A stretch of DNA of 64,000 nt from Pelagovum pacificum. Lineage in GTDB: Bacteria > Pseudomonadota > Alphaproteobacteria > Rhodobacterales > Rhodobacteraceae. Under the pieces are notes generated by a model. That model worked only from the letters and a program-made list of their open reading frames with translations, was not told where the DNA came from and ran no database searches. Made by a program: the position numbers and the translations under genes. Below, piece by piece: positions 63,309 through 64,000 of the stretch (position 1 is its first letter; every line of letters begins with the position of its first letter). The DNA lies in contig NZ_CP065915.1 in assembly GCF_016134045.1 (NCBI RefSeq), positions 1,922,001 through 1,986,000 on the forward strand. Direction: 5' to 3'.

Positions 63309-64000
63309 CCGATCTTCGGCGCCAGCGAGCCTTGCGCATCGTAGTGACGCCGAAGCCGTTGCAGGGCGATACGCAACACGATCTTGCCCGAGCGCGCGGA
63401 CCAGCCCATCCGACGCTCCGCCTCTTCCATACCTTCGAGGTAGCAACAGCAGCGCAGCGCCACATCGCTGAGGCCGGGGCCGAGGTCCTCGAACGCAGCC
63501 TCGACCCGGGCACGGGCGGCTGTAGCGGGGGTATCCGCAGTCGTGTCATTGCTCGCCGCCATCCGGGAGAGTTCGTAATCCTCGCGCAGCCGCTCGCCGG
63601 CCCGCACGAGATCGCGGTCGAGGAACGGGCCACCGTCCCGGTCCCGGCGCCGCGAGAGGCCGACAAGCGGGCTTTCGGGCAGCGAGATCGGCGTCGCATC
63701 CCGGTGCTGCCGCCGCGCGGAGCGGAACGGACCGGACGAAACCACTTCCGAACGGTCGCGCGCGCGGTTCTCGCGGGCGGCGATCATCTCGCGCAGCGCG
63801 GTGCGCCCGCTCGCCGTGATCCGGTAGCGGGCAATGCGGGCGGCGGGTGCGCCGCTTTCGATCCATTCGTTGAGGGCGAGCACTTGCGCGATGGGGGCAT
63901 CCACGACGGCGAGCCGGTCCGTATCGCCGTCGGCGAGGTCGCGCACGACCACCGCCCGGTCCATCTCCCGCGCAACGGCCAGAACGGCGCCCTGCTCCGC
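63305..64000 (-). CDS. DUF6456-domain protein with helix-turn-helix (5' truncated by window edge)
   Basis: At least 232 residues of a longer protein; the frame is open to the right edge, and the Met 12 codons inside is not a convincing start. N-terminal visible part (ARIARYRITASGRTALREMI) is winged-helix-like, followed by an Arg-rich linker (RSARRQHRDATPI) and a C-terminal helical domain with SDVALRCCCYLEGMEEAERRMGWSARSGKIVLRIALQRLRRHY (in part: RCCCYLEGMEEAERRMGWSA), which is the DUF6456 mark in Rhodobacterales. Unknown function, possibly regulatory. Confidence 0.7.
   Translation of the reverse strand, partial: AEQGAVLAVAREMDRAVVVRDLADGDTDRLAVVDAPIAQVLALNEWIESGAPAARIARYRITASGRTALREMIAARENRARDRSEVVSSGPFRSARRQHRDATPISLPESPLVGLSRRRDRDGGPFLDRDLVRAGERLREDYELSRMAASNDTTADTPATAARARVEAAFEDLGPGLSDVALRCCCYLEGMEEAERRMGWSARSGKIVLRIALQRLRRHYDAQGSLAPKIG

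Overview
The window is high-GC, densely packed bacterial chromosome. It reads as an alphaproteobacterium of the order Rhodobacterales, most likely the marine Roseobacter group. The evidence is the dusB(nifR3)-ntrB-ntrC-ntrY-ntrX block, a fused ispDF gene, a ccoGHIS block, a zauP-like/zapA pair, a dimethylglycine-dehydrogenase-like flavoprotein, Hint-domain/RTX exoproteins and an oxyR/katA divergon. I saw no rRNA, transposase, integrase, phage gene or CRISPR array. Both ends cut genes: a pseudouridine kinase on the left and a DUF6456-type protein on the right.

Left part (1-10784): pseudouridine breakdown (psuK-psuG), a DUF502 membrane protein, a LysE-type exporter, a patatin phospholipase next to 3-hydroxybutyrate dehydrogenase, then a solitary peptide-type ABC binding protein. 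Upstream of the latter, on the other strand, is a well-formed small-RNA candidate with its own promoter and terminator (about 5099 down to 5024). Three tandem small genes that look like diverged CsbD proteins follow, then an XRE-cupin regulator, a FrnE-like DsbA and a Bcr/CflA exporter.

Middle-left (10781-24649): the nitrogen regulatory operon on the minus strand. Both response regulators lack the sigma54-contact GAFTGA loop. Divergent to it are ispDF, pgpA and pncC. Then come a DUF2254 membrane protein, the DMGDH-like oxidoreductase and a MobA-like nucleotidyltransferase.

Middle (24659-38200): three Hint-domain genes in a row on the minus strand, the last a 980-residue acidic RTX exoprotein preceded by about 800 bp without a recognisable gene. 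After them are a tRNA-Leu(CAA) with a good promoter, a zinc metallopeptidase, YqaA and DsbB membrane proteins, arginase, a PEP mutase/isocitrate lyase family protein, a small outer-membrane barrel, anmK and tyrS.

Right part (38361-64000): an unlisted 44-residue membrane peptide, a GNAT-like protein, a Na+/H+ antiporter, PhzF, purL, bolA and grxD. Then ccoGHIS with a perfect FNR box but no adjacent ccoNOQP, zauP-like/zapA/MliC, transketolase, rlmE, ppx/gppA, a one-carbon cluster (metF-like, HAD phosphatase, pterin-binding methyltransferase), lipA, oxyR/katA and an SRPBCC-ArsR operon with a perfect 20-bp operator. Three intergenic spots in this part carry the same AT-rich 21-bp palindrome followed by ATA, twice as a tandem pair with a 4-nt spacer. 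This repeat family is the most unusual non-coding structure here, together with the small-RNA candidate.
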